Notes: generated from the sequence alone by a model not told the origin. DNA of 64,000 bases from Talaromyces rugulosus (GCF_013368755.1 NC_049561.1:5828001-5892000), one strand, 5' to 3'. Shown: positions 43,920 to 54,580, counted from the stretch's first letter. Made by a program: numbers and translations.

Positions 43920-44730
43920 TCCTATGCTACCAAGAAGCAGAAAGAGACATCAGGTGGTTAGCTTCATGCTCCATCAATGGGCATCGTAGAATTGAAGTGG
44001 ACGAGCTGGAGGAGTATTGACAGATAAACCGTCGAGCTCTGTTCAGGCCTTTTGCCCATGCTATCCCAACCCCACAGATTCCGTCACACCAAAGAGAATA
44101 GGAAACACACCTTGGATATGATAGACGATAGCATTCTCGATCTGTAGCAGTGTAGGTTGTAGCACGAGGACCTGCAGAAAGCTGCCGACTCTCCCTTACA
44201 GAGGCGACGAGAGAAGAGCCGCTCGCCTGCATCAGGGTCCATGTACAGGGTATTAATAGGAGCAGTAAAGGGGGGCTGACGGAGGCCCGGATCGACTAGT
44301 AGTTTGATACTAAGCCCCAAAAAAGAGAACTGCAGGCAGCAGCTGGCAGAAGATAATAATGCAGCTGAGGCGAAAGCTTGTCAAGAGGCGATGGAGTAGT
44401 AGCGGCTCTGGCCGACAGTTTGCCCAGGCGGGACAAGCCTGTGCAGCAGACGATTGATTAGAGTTCATCGGCGTGTCTCCACCCCCGGATGCTAATAATA
44501 CTAGCTAGACATGGCATCTCCAACCACATCAGGCGAAATCCTGGCGATTTCCAACACTAAATAGTAGTAGTGCTCTTTCTTGATGGCTCATAAGGAATAT
44601 TCGTTAAAGCAATACTCTAATTCATAGGACTAAAATACACATCCTTTAAAAAAACACCCTTCCGCGAAAATCTACATTGATAAAGTCATTAAAACACGGC
44701 ACCAGCGCAAATTCCAACACAGAAAAAGAA
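43920..44730. promoter_or_regulatory. Intergenic region between Fungal_trans_2 gene and ubc6
   Basis: 811 bp containing the putative promoter of the regulator and the ubc6 3' region. Small minus-strand frames (43927-44320) contain no family motif. It may hold a missed first exon of the regulator. Confidence 0.4.
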
Positions 44731-45700
44731 TCATGATCGCACTGTCGAAACGCCGCTCATATCCTGGTACATCCGAGACACAAGGACATAGCCAAAAATC
44801 AGACCCAGCACGACCAAAAACTTATGGCGCCGAACCCAGCTCTGGCCTGCTTCCTTGGCAACCTGGCCGCCTTCCATGACAGCGCCTAGCCGTGGACCAC
44901 TCCCCACAGGGCGTCGCCGGAATGCTGATGTCTCGGGCGAGCAGCTGTTCGCTGCCGCTACAGTAGTGTCGGGCACGATCTGGCCAGTGGCGATGTCAAT
45001 GCGGTTGACCTTCATCCAGTGCCAGTTCTCCTGGTCCACCTCCTGCCATTCCGTGCGGAACTTGAGGCCGCCATCGCCAGCCTTGATGTTATTAATTCCC
45101 TTGTTGCTGGGTGTGACGCCTGCAGACACGCCAGAATGCGAGCCCCCTCCGGTTGAGTTCCACCACCGTGAACGAGCGGCCAACAGTCTACGTTCGCTCT
45201 CTGAAGCACTGACGCTGCCGGTCGTCATCTCCTCGCTTGTCATGAAACTCAAGAGACCGATCAAAATCGTGGAGACCTCCCATGCTGGGTTAAAGGATTT
45301 CGGGTGGAAGTCACTGATGCTCAGACACAGTCTCGTGGAGGGCTGGAATCTACCGCTGGGGGTGTGCATCCGAATAGCTGGTGGCGCAAACGGATACTCG
45401 GGAGGGAATATCAGCGTGCCCCAGTACTGTCCATTCTCATAAGGCGTCTTTGGAGGACCTGTCAGAATATAGTGCCACCTAGAACGATTCCGGGTTAGTA
45501 TGCTTCTTCATGTCCGATAAGAGACATCTTCACTGACTCTAAAATGTTGGTTTCTGAGGGATGTGCCACAATAAATGGAGGAGGATTTTTCTGGATGTTT
45601 TGGTATTCTCGTGTGAGCTGCAAAAGGGTCAGTACAATGTCTGAATCGTCTCTTCGAGGGGATGATGACGTACTCGTTTATGGGCTGCGCGAGTGGCCAT
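44731..45700 (-). CDS. ubc6: Ubiquitin-conjugating enzyme E2 Ubc6 (ER tail-anchored)
   Basis: Exons 45674-45700, 45538-45617 and 44731-45478 give 284 residues. The E2 fold begins MATRAAHKRLTREYQNIQKN; WHYILTGPPKTPYENGQYWG and FPPEYPFAPPAIRMHTPSGRF follow. The catalytic Cys87 is in STRLCLSISDFHPKSFNP, at the same position as yeast Ubc6. A C-terminal hydrophobic helix (FLVVLGLIFGYVLVSRM) lies near the end, as expected for tail anchoring in the ER membrane. Family knowledge: Ubc6 works with the Doa10 ligase in ER-associated degradation, attaching ubiquitin also to Ser/Thr. The first exon is 27 nt. The gene is divergent from sam50. Confidence 0.96.
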
Positions 45701-46079
45701 TTTGGGGGCTATTTATCGCAACGCGCAAGCGGAAAGGGGGCAGGGGCACTAGGCGAAGGATTAAAGGCAAAAAGTGGCGTTTGGCTGGTGCTGGGGTAGT
45801 TTCTGGACTGAGAGGTGGTTGATTGAAAGAAACACGAAGAGAACAGATATAAAAAAAAAGAGAACAGAGAGCGTTTCAGGACTGGAAGGAAAATGGCCCG
45901 GATGCAAAGGGCAGTGCGGACTCTGGCGATCATCTGTCCCGGAGGCGGAATGCTGTTCGATTTCCGGGTCCGGAGCCGTTCGGGGTCACGTGCCCTGCGC
46001 GCCGCGGCCCGCGTTTCGCTACCAATTCGTGCATCAGTGGATATGATATGCCCGAACAGCATCGACCAACTCCCTCGAG
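45701..46079. promoter_or_regulatory. Divergent promoter region, ubc6 / sam50
   Basis: 379 bp between two start codons. It contains a TCACGTG site (45986-45992) in a GC-rich patch about 90 bp upstream of sam50, and two out-of-frame ATGs (46043 and 46048) close to the sam50 start. Confidence 0.5.
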
Positions 46080-46099
46080 ATGGTTTCTCCTCTGACTAG
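46043..46099 (+). promoter_or_regulatory. Candidate upstream ORF overlapping the sam50 start
   Basis: The ATG at 46043 opens an 18-codon frame that ends at the TAG at 46097-46099, past the sam50 ATG at 46080 and in a different frame. If included in the mRNA it would reduce initiation at sam50. Confidence 0.35.
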
Positions 46100-47816
46100 C
46101 GACGATGAAGACGTAATGCAGCTCCTGGAATTCCTAGTTATTAGTTACCCCCCGCTAACTTGCTCCGCGACAATCTAGATCTTCAATCGTCTCCAGCAAG
46201 CTGCCGATCCAAAGGTCTTGGAGGAGCAGCAGCAAGCCGTCAATGAGCGCATGAATGCCATCTACCAAAAGGCCCAGTCTCGGCTTGCTGAATTGGTACA
46301 ATTTCCCGTGCTCAGACTGATGGCTCCAACCCTGACGCAATTGCCTCGTTTAGATCGACGAAAATTCTACGTTACCGTGCACCATATCCCGGATACACAT
46401 CCTCAATGCGACCCGTACTCGGAAAAGCTTTTTGGAACGTATATTCGATCCAATTTTGAGCGCCAACCAGGATAAACCCTATACGCTATCTGAAGCTCTG
46501 CGTGAAGTATCCCGGGGAGCAGATAAACTCGGCCGCCTCGGTAGCTATAAACACTGTTGCTCTAGCTTTAATAAAACGCTAACTTGTTGTTGTTGTTGTT
46601 GTTGTCAGATATCTTCCATGAGCCCATTTCCGTTTTCCTAGACAAGCCCACGGACCCGAACGCCCTGCCTACAGATCTTGATGTCTATTTGTCTGTTCGA
46701 GAGAAGTCGAAGATCCTCCTGAAAACCGGAACTGACTTGGGAAATGCCGAGGGTTCCGCCTACGGAAACCTTTTATGGCGTAATATTTTTGGCGGAGCAG
46801 AGTCATTGAACGTGAACGCATCGCTGGGTACCCGGACACGATCTGCATACCAGGCCACTTTTGAAAGTCCTATCTTGAGCGACCCGGATTTCCGCTGGGA
46901 GATTGGAGGCATTGCCAGCTCTACCGACAAGCCCTGGGCAAGTCATGAGGAAGTACTAAAAGGAGGATGGGCTAAGCTGCGATGGCAGAACCACTCAGGC
47001 CAGCTCCATGAGCTTGCATACAACGGCTTCTGGCGACAAATCACCGGTTTAGGGCCAAATGCGTCGTTGACCGTTCGCGGCGATGCTGGCGACAGTGTCA
47101 AGAGCAGCATCACGCATACATGGGTGCACGACGGAAGGAATCGTCGCCTGCTGCCATCCAGTGGGGTTTTTGCAAAGACCGTCAACGAACTCGCAGGATG
47201 GGGGCCCTTGAAAGGAGATGTTGCTTTCTGGAAGTCGGAAATCGAAACACAGGGAGCTGTTCCGATCCCAATTCCGGGCATCAAAGGCGAGAGCGGAGTC
47301 AGCTTCACTACTGGGCTTCGCGCAGGGTTGCTATACCCTCTCAATCTCGACTGGTCAGCCAAACCACAGCCATCTCAAGTCAACGATCGCTTCATCTTAG
47401 GCGGTCCCACCGACGTCCGAGGCTTCCGACAGGCTGGCCTTGGCCCTCACGATGGCAGCAGCGCAGTTGGTGGTGATGTCTATGCTGCAGGAAGCGCCAA
47501 CCTGCTGATTCCCCTACCTCGCGCTGGCAAGGACTCACCGCTCCGCTTCCAAGCCTTTGTCAACGGAGGACGCCTGCTCGCTCTGCGGACGTCTCAAAAG
47601 GAAAGCCCCAAGACCTCCGATGAAGTCAAAAACGCCATCTCATCGACTATCACCGAACTGGGCAACGGTCTCCCCAGCATCGCTGCTGGTGTTGGATTGG
47701 TGTATGCGCACCCTGCGGCTCGATTCGAACTGAACTTTTCGCTGCCCGTGGTTCAGCGCAAAGGGGAAGAGGGACGAAAAGGCCTCCAGTTGGGCATTGG
47801 CATCAACTTTTTGTAA
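46080..47816 (+). CDS. sam50: Sam50/Tob55, mitochondrial outer-membrane beta-barrel assembly
   Basis: Exons 46080-46112, 46179-46295, 46354-46540 and 46609-47816 give 514 residues. The N-terminal part (IFNRLQQAADPKVLEEQQQ, then ATRTRKSFLERIFDPILS) is the helical and POTRA-like region. DIFHEPISVFLDKP leads to the barrel, where AEGSAYGNLLWRNIFGGAES, LNVNASLGTRTRSAYQATFE and GGPTDVRGFRQAGLGP are Omp85 hallmarks. The C-terminus LQLGIGINFL fits a beta-signal. Role: core of the SAM complex, which folds beta-barrels into the outer membrane. Intron 3 has an atypical GTAGCT donor and a (TTG)7 tract directly before its acceptor; the frame and family match support the splice. Confidence 0.95.
46584..46604 (+). 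repeat. (TTG)7 microsatellite at the 3' end of sam50 intron 3
   Basis: Seven perfect TTG units lie between a CTAAC branch-like site (46579-46583) and the CAG acceptor (46606-46608). Confidence 0.9.
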
Positions 47817-48160
47817 ACATATGTGTTTTATTATTTAGTACCGGTAGCAAATAGAAATACCTTGTTGTTAAGCCCTAGTTGTATAAAGCCTTGTAAGTTA
47901 TTAGAGGGTGGATGTACTAGTATGGGTCGGCTGCGGCCAATCGCGGAGGCTCCAAGCGGCCAAGCTGTCTGCTCCACAATCCAAAACCACCCGCTGCCCC
48001 TACAGTGCATGACTACTACTCATGCACCACCCACAGCAACCAGCATACAGTGATATCTCCTCGACGATACTCGGGGCCCTTTCCTCAATCTCGGTATATT
48101 TATATTTCTTCTCGCACTCAGATCCCCTCCGCAAATCAGAACCATCGCGCCAGGCCCGCC
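47817..48160. promoter_or_regulatory. Intergenic region between sam50 and yip1
   Basis: 344 bp between same-strand genes. A CCAAT box lies at 47937-47941 within a GC-rich patch about 220 bp upstream of the yip1 ATG. Confidence 0.4.
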
Positions 48161-49181
48161 ATGGCCCAGTTCTACCCCCAGCAATCATACGCACCGTCCT
48201 CACCACAAAACCTCCAGTTCTACTCTTCATCCTACCCAGTATCTGGCCACACAACCCCGTCACAAGCCGCATACGGCGCATATGGAGCGCCCCCGGGACA
48301 GGCTCAGGCATATCCCACAGCAGGCGGGGGAGCCGGTGGCTATGGCGGGTTCAGTGGTGCGAGTTCAGGTGTGTCTGGACGGATGGGCGACCAGGGCGGA
48401 TTGAGAACAGGGTGGCTGGCTGCCTTTGGCACAGAGGGATATGATGGCGAGCCGCCTCTTCTAGAGGAACTTGGGGTGAATTTCGATCACATCCAGACAA
48501 AGGTTAGTCTTGAAGTAATTAAAAAAAAAAAAAAAACAGCCGGCACTGCAGCTAACTCTCGTCCAGACATTGACAGTTCTGAATCCATTCGCGCGGATAG
48601 ACCAACATCTGATGGATGACAGCGATCTGTACGGCGCACTCCTGTATATCCTTCTATACGGAACCTTCCTTCTTTTCTCCGGCAAAGTGTTTTATGGATA
48701 CATCTACGGCGTGGCCGTCTTCGGTACCCTGGCTCTCCACCTCATCCTAAGCCTCATGTCCCCTTCGCTCGACGCCGGCGGTGCATCCCCCAACCCTGCC
48801 GACCCTTCCACCTACGACCCTCACCACAAGCCATCGGATTCCACCGGCAGCGTTGGTGGCGCTTCCGGCCACTTCTCTGCCACATTGACATTCCCCCGCT
48901 CAGCCAGCGTGTTAGGATACTGCTTCTTACCGCTGGTTTTAACTAGCCTGATCGGAATCCTGCTCCCCATGGATACCATGTTTGGGTACCTGCTCACTTC
49001 GGCTGCCGTGGGCTGGTGTACGTATAGCAGTTCTGGCATGTTTTGTGCGGTGGGTCGGATGCGTGGCATGCGAGGTTTGGTTGCGTACCCGTTGGCTTTG
49101 TTCTACGTTGTCTTTGGCATTATGGGCATCTTTTCTTCGCGTGGAAGTGGCACGTTGGCAGCGAAGACGGGGTCTTTTTAA
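48161..49181 (+). CDS. yip1: Yip1-family ER-Golgi trafficking membrane protein
   Basis: Exons 48161-48502 and 48567-49181 give 318 residues. The N-terminal 80 residues are Tyr/Gln/Gly/Pro-rich with no membrane segment. A conserved cytosolic block (WLAAFGTEGYDGEPPLLEEL and GVNFDHIQTKTLTVLNPF) follows; EPPLLEELGVNFDHI is the Yip1 signature. Five hydrophobic segments come next, beginning LYGALLYILLYGTFLLFSGK and ending PLALFYVVFGIMGIF. Family knowledge: Yip1 binds prenylated Rab/Ypt GTPases and is needed for COPII vesicle formation and Golgi function. A loop of about 50 Ser/Gly/Pro residues between the second and third membrane segments is longer than in yeast. The intron carries an A15-like run. 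Confidence 0.93.
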
Positions 49182-49428
49182 AAGAAACTCGGTCTTCTCT
49201 GGGTGACTTTTTTAAAAAAATTTATATATGCCTTTCGAGACAAATGACACAACAGGCATGGAACTGATTGGAGCTTGATGACATTTTTTTCTCTCTGTAT
49301 CTGTCTATCACGGCTGTATATGGAAATAATATAAACACGAAGTAATGGATCTGTCTAGAAAAAGAAAATATATCCAAAAATCTATTAGAATTCTATAAGA
49401 TTATATATCCACTTTATCTACAAAATCT

Positions 49429-51774
49429 TTATGTAGCTCTAGTTTCGTTCTTCTTTGGTGCCCATCCGTTTAACCACTCTCTCGCCTTTTCTAGATCACC
49501 GCCAGCGGCCTCTAGAGCTGCAAGACACCAACTGATATCATAAAGACCCTCGGCTGCAATAAGTTCGCCGACTAGGCGTCTCTGTTGACTCGTTTCGTCT
49601 GCGCAGAAATAGAATGGAGCCGTGCTTTTGTTGCTGGCTGGTGTCAGAGTAATAGCGTCGAGTAGAGGTTTTGTGATTTGGAGGATCTCTTTCGAGGAAG
49701 TCGGTAGGTTGGTAGTAGATGAAGATCGCGGATGGCCGGTTTTGCAGTATTCGTTATGACACCAGGATTTCCCGCAGCCGGTCAGCATTTGTGATAGATA
49801 CCGCCTTTCGATGCGTCGCTTGAGAGCCTTGCCCTCGGGGTCATGCGTGTCTGTGTACAAGGGGCCAAAGCATATAGTGCATAGGCCGAGAAGAGAGCTG
49901 CGAGAAGCGTTCGCAGTCGAGGAAGGAGGTTTCACTGTTCGTCCGCAGTTCTCGTTTCTGCAGATAGAAGGTGGCGGGCGTGAGAGACGCTCCAGGTCGT
50001 GGTGGCGAAGATGTGTTTTCATCTCGCGGAGCCGAATAATCTTGCTACACAAGTGGCACTCTGTCGTGCGGCCCCCGTCAACAACCTCGTGCGGTGCTAG
50101 CCCAGAGAGCAGAACTTCGGGGTCATTCATGTCCGGATCTGTTTCTGATTGCTGAGGAACAACCAGGTGGCAAAATTGGCACAGTATCAGCCTAGAAGGG
50201 CATCTGGTCGTGCGGTGATGTGCCAGCGACGGCAAATTCGAAGCTTCATAATCACAGTTAGGGCAAAAATGAGACTCGTGAAACACAGAATCGTGTCTTT
50301 CTTTGCTAGATATGTCATTTCCAAAAGACTCGTCATGCTCACAATGCCAATGATTTTGCCATTCACTCGAGGATTTTTGAAACACATTTTGGCATTTCGG
50401 GCAAAAGATGTTGTTTCGAAGACAGAAATTCTCATGCAGAAACAGGGTTCGTTTCGGAACCCATTGAAGGCAGTTCTTGCACTGGGTTTCTTCCGGGTCA
50501 TGATCTGCTGAGGTTGTGGCCTGGTCGGTCGAATAGTCAGATGAAGCCTCGGAAATTCGTAAAACATAGTCCACCGTGTTGGAATCATTTTCGTCTCCAG
50601 GGGGGAGAAACGCATGAACAGAAATGTACAACGTCTCTGCATCTGTGAATTCTGGCGTTGAAGGGTCGAGTTTTATGCTTTTGAACGAGCTTGATGACAT
50701 ATCGCCAAAAACATGCTCATCGCTTCTCGGACGCGATCTTTGATACGGCGTCAACGGACTAACGAAGATATCAAGCTCGGCTCCATCAGCGGCCTCTAGC
50801 TGCAGCTGTATTCCTTTTGGCGAATTCCAATCCCGCAACTCATAGTCCACATATTCTCCTCTCGCGACACGCCCGCTAATGTCCTGATCGCTGGATATCA
50901 CTCCGCCAAGCGAACTGCCTTTCTTCGCTTTTGTGTCGATAGAAGCCTTCTCCACCTGCCTTCGCAAAGTCTCGCGCGCTTGTTCCTCGTTTAAAGGCTC
51001 CATGTCGACTTCCAGGTCGGTGTCAACAATACATATGCCGCTTCCCTCGGGGCTTGCCTTGTCGACTAGAAACTTGAAATATCGATTCCGCCCTCGGGGT
51101 ATGGTGAGAATCTCACCGATCGTTAGTGTTGTAAAATTCTCTCGCAAATGACGTTCCAACAGAGCCTTCCAGTCTTCAGATTCGTATCCAGCTTCCAGCG
51201 GCCGTAGACGCACATATGTTCCCTTGGGTAGTTGCTGCACATCCACTGTGACAGTTGCCGCATTGGAACTAGAATCGATGTCCATTGTTGCCCCTTCTCC
51301 GCCATTATCCTTACCACCACCTGCGGAATCTTCCAACCCAAGCGCTTCCCTCAGGAAACTACTGAGGCTGACCTGGCCCTCCTCGGCCGAGAATTCCCTG
51401 ATCCCAGCATACACGGCTCGACCAGTCCCCGGATTCGTGATACGAAACGTAAGCGGATGAGGAAGCTGGGGTTGGCGGGCTCTTAGGCCAGAAGCAGCAG
51501 CCGCGCGCGCTTGAGCCTCGGCGGCGAAAGTATGCGGATTAAACGGATCGAATGTGGATGATAATGATGATGTTGTTGCTGTGTTGTATGCAGAATCTAC
51601 TCCTCCTCCTCCTCCTTCTTCGGCCACCGGGGCAGCAGCAAGAAGCTGTTCGAGCGCAGATTGCGGTAAAAGGATTTTGTCGCCTGGAAGCTTTGGTGTG
51701 CGAATGGGCGACGTGATTGCCAGCTGGGAGGACCATTTCAAGGCGCTTAGTTGTGGTGTCGCGTGGCCCGCCAT
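49429..51774 (-). CDS. Ufd1-like protein with zinc fingers, AZUL-like motif and UBA-like end
   Basis: Intronless, 781 residues from the ATG at 51772-51774. Residues about 15-300 are a Ufd1-type double-psi-barrel domain: PGDKILLPQSALEQLLAA, LPHPLTFRITNPGT and LTIGEILTIPRGRNRYFKF. A central Cys/His-rich part (about 460-620) holds TRAF-type fingers (CKNCLQWVPKRTLFLHENFC and CPNCDYEASNL). Near 653-680 the motif ERRYLSQMLTGCGKSWCHNE, ending in YC, has the C-x4-C-x4-C spacing of the AZUL zinc module of UBE3A. The last 35 residues resemble a UBA helix bundle (LAALEAAGGDLEKAREWLNG). Canonical fungal Ufd1 is about 400 residues, so this is a distinct extended paralogue. Inferred role: a ubiquitin/Cdc48-related adaptor. 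Confidence 0.85.
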   Translation of the reverse strand: MAGHATPQLSALKWSSQLAITSPIRTPKLPGDKILLPQSALEQLLAAAPVAEEGGGGGVDSAYNTATTSSLSSTFDPFNPHTFAAEAQARAAAASGLRARQPQLPHPLTFRITNPGTGRAVYAGIREFSAEEGQVSLSSFLREALGLEDSAGGGKDNGGEGATMDIDSSSNAATVTVDVQQLPKGTYVRLRPLEAGYESEDWKALLERHLRENFTTLTIGEILTIPRGRNRYFKFLVDKASPEGSGICIVDTDLEVDMEPLNEEQARETLRRQVEKASIDTKAKKGSSLGGVISSDQDISGRVARGEYVDYELRDWNSPKGIQLQLEAADGAELDIFVSPLTPYQRSRPRSDEHVFGDMSSSSFKSIKLDPSTPEFTDAETLYISVHAFLPPGDENDSNTVDYVLRISEASSDYSTDQATTSADHDPEETQCKNCLQWVPKRTLFLHENFCLRNNIFCPKCQNVFQKSSSEWQNHWHCEHDESFGNDISSKERHDSVFHESHFCPNCDYEASNLPSLAHHRTTRCPSRLILCQFCHLVVPQQSETDPDMNDPEVLLSGLAPHEVVDGGRTTECHLCSKIIRLREMKTHLRHHDLERLSRPPPSICRNENCGRTVKPPSSTANASRSSLLGLCTICFGPLYTDTHDPEGKALKRRIERRYLSQMLTGCGKSWCHNEYCKTGHPRSSSTTNLPTSSKEILQITKPLLDAITLTPASNKSTAPFYFCADETSQQRRLVGELIAAEGLYDISWCLAALEAAGGDLEKAREWLNGWAPKKNETRAT

Positions 51775-52549
51775 CGCTGTGAGCGTTGAGCTTTGACTAT
51801 CTGTACAGGGATGGATAATTCATGCGCAAAGACGGCACTCTTTCGATACCTGCATAATACAGTCGCAAAAAAGCGGCTCTGCCAACAAACAGGCGTCGAT
51901 ATATACTCAGGCGCGGGGGACATTTGTATGTTCTGGAAGGTGCTCCGCATCAGTAATCCGCCCGCCGAGAACGCCACACGCTCTTATCTTATCTAATGAG
52001 TGGCTTAGTCATGTGGCGCATCCCCATAACTTTGTTGAGCAATTCAAGATTTAGCATGTGAATTTCTAGCTAGCCCGATTACCTTAAAATAGTAGAATTT
52101 TAATTCTGCACCTCGGATGATGCTCAGCATATTTTTTCTACCAGTAGGCACTTTCTCTCGCAACCTGATTGGCTGAACGCTGCCAGTGCCCAACCACCAG
52201 TGTGTCCACCGCATACTCCACGAAGAAAAGCAAGCTATTCCTACGCTAATGCAGCTTGGTGGTACTAGTTTTGAGTTACCAGATGTCAGATGACGCTAAA
52301 TAGATGTATAGCAGCGTTGTTGATATTCATTTTCAGGCTGAAAAAGAAAAGCTCGGTGTAAACTAGTGAAAAAAAGTATCACAATAATGTCATTATGAGC
52401 GGAGCTTAGTCCCTGATTCCTATATCGCTATATCCAAACTCCCTTGCCTAGTAGCACACTTGTGATAAGGCTCCAGGCCGATCTTTCCAAAAGAATACAA
52501 TGTGTAATATTCACAACCGCTAGAAGCAAAAACCCAGATAATGATAGAT
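51775..52549. promoter_or_regulatory. Intergenic region between Ufd1-like gene and cysteine-rich F-box gene
   Basis: 775 bp. An inverted CCAAT box (ATTGG, 52168-52172) lies about 400 bp upstream of the Ufd1-like start. A frame at 51793-51996 is not protein-like. No RNA gene is seen. Confidence 0.4.
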
Positions 52550-54385
52550 CTAAAATATATTCCGTCCGTGTCGTCTCGAACTCATATTGCACCAGTCACA
52601 CTATACGTAAAAGATTAGATTTGTTATTGGCTGACTCGAGATTCAAACATACCTGTGTGGCCGAGCAACCATCATTGTGCTCGGAACAGTACTCGCCATA
52701 ACAAGTGCCGCACGAAAGCTGGCGGTTTACTTTGCAGCTGGCACACTGAGAAAAGTTAGTTTTTAGCACGGAATATGCTGGTTGTCTGTCAGACTTACAG
52801 TTGGCCCACATTCCCAACAGTCCTTGCTAACACCAGGTCCAAGCTGCAAATAAAGTTAGCAACAATAGCCAACAACTGACAGAGGCTTATTAATTCGTAC
52901 CTTGGGAACTGGGGTTCGTTCTGCTCGGGACCCATTGCGTCTCACGACGGTTTGGTGAGGGCTTAACCGGGTCACAGCCTCGGCAGGGCTAGGTAGGCAG
53001 GTGAAGCAAAACCACTTCTTGCAGCAATGACACCAGCGGTTTTTCATGCATTCTGCACAGCTTGCAATCATGACAGCGGTCTCGTTCTTTGGAATGGGGC
53101 GTTTGGCTTCAAGCACATTGGACGCGTGCAGAGGAAGAGGGTTGAGCAAAGGGAAACAGTACTCTGGCGACTCTCCCCAGATGGCGGGTCCCTCGGGCGA
53201 TGTACGGCAGCCATCACATCCACGGGGTCCCAGGGATATGGTTGCAATTGCCGGGGAAAGGAGTCCTTCCTCTGGCTGGGGCTGGCTCGTGTTGGTGGAT
53301 GAGTAAAGGTCGACATTGTGTCTGGGGCCTCGGCATAAAACTGCATCAAAGGCGATGATGCCCTCGCACTTCTTGATAACTTGAGCCCAGCCGTCTTCTG
53401 TTGGCTGTCGCAGTAATTGGCCAGAAGGCCTGTACCACTCGTTGAGGCTATCATCGGCAGAGGAGTCTGACGAGGCTGAAATTGAGCTTGAAAGAGAGGA
53501 TAGAGACGATTGAGAACTAGTGCGAGACTTCCACCATTCACGACGCGACGACGGTTTCCGACTCGGGCACGAATTGCCTTTGGATTCCTTAGGGGTAAAG
53601 TGATAGATGCCTTTCACTTTGGGCGTTCCTGCAGGACGGCTAGGACGGACAGCGTATGCCAGTGTCTGCATAAGCTTCTGCTCATTAAGATGCAGGCACT
53701 CGCGAATCGAGAGAATGTTGACGTTGAATCGATCAGTGAGAATTATATCAGCAATCAGGTTTGTTGGGACAGGCAGGCCGTCCAATACCAAAGTCCGCAC
53801 ACTGGAAAGAATCGACTGTTTCTGGAGCCGGTCAAAGACTCCACGCAGAGGTGCAGAGTAGAAGTCGTCTTCAGTCTGAGAATCATCTGCACTCTGGTCT
53901 CGGCGACTGGCCGGGTCGGGAAGCGTGGCCCCGCGGCACGTAGTCAGATCTAAATGTCGAAACACATAGGGGGTATTGTGAATGAAAACGCGGGCTGTCT
54001 TGCAGGTGGACCCCAGCGACAAAAGAGATGAGATAGAGAGTAAAGGGGCCAGATGGTGCAGGATTACGTTGTTAGAGAGGAGATCGAGGAGATTAGTAGG
54101 AGGGGTTGGCAGTTCAAGGGTCTTTTCCTCGGCCGGCGTAGGAACGACTTCTTGAACACTGACTAGGCCCAGCTCCTTGGGGGTCAGGCGTTGGTTGCCG
54201 GAGAAGAAGTCGTGGTCGTAGGCGATTAGGTTGTTCTTGTACGCTACCAGAGCGCCGGCGGTGACATCCTCGCCGAGGGTGGCGTACTGCAGCGGATTCA
54301 CGGGGACATGATGTAGGGCTGACCTCGCTCTGGCCAGCTCTGTCTCCAAGAGATCGATGGTGGGAGCCTGGACGGCCGCAGACAT
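52550..54385 (-). CDS. F-box protein with a cysteine-rich zinc-binding C-terminus
   Basis: Exons 52901-54385, 52799-52843, 52653-52745 and 52550-52600 give 557 residues. The ATG at 54383-54385 (MSAAVQAPTIDLLETELARA) is the first in frame. An F-box-like helix set lies near 110-150 (VILHHLAPLLSISSLLSLGS). A Ser-rich linker follows at about 275-320. The C-terminus is full of Cys pairs: CAECMKNRWCHCCKKWFCF, CWECGPTCASCK, CGTCYGEYC and CDWCN. Four such clusters would bind at least two or three zinc ions, similar to RING/B-box or IBR-like knuckles, but I do not recognise a named domain. All three introns are phase 0 and the last three exons are tiny. Inferred role: SCF-type substrate receptor. Confidence 0.8.
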
Positions 54386-54580
54386 GGTGGACGCAAATGC
54401 AGGCTTTGGCAATTAGATGTATATGTGTTCTTCAAAGGTGGCTGGCAGTGTGAGATAGTACTGCAAAGGGGGTGGTGACGGTGGCGAAAACACGCAGATA
54501 CCCCAGACTCCAGATGATGTGAATGATGCAGCGTTATATCGATGATGACAGAGCTAGGGTTATATATAATGTCGGGAGGA

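Noticed and set aside
43927..44320. Two overlapping minus-strand frames upstream of the Fungal_trans_2 gene
   Set aside because: No Zn2Cys6 or other motif; most likely leader or promoter sequence, though a missed exon cannot be excluded.
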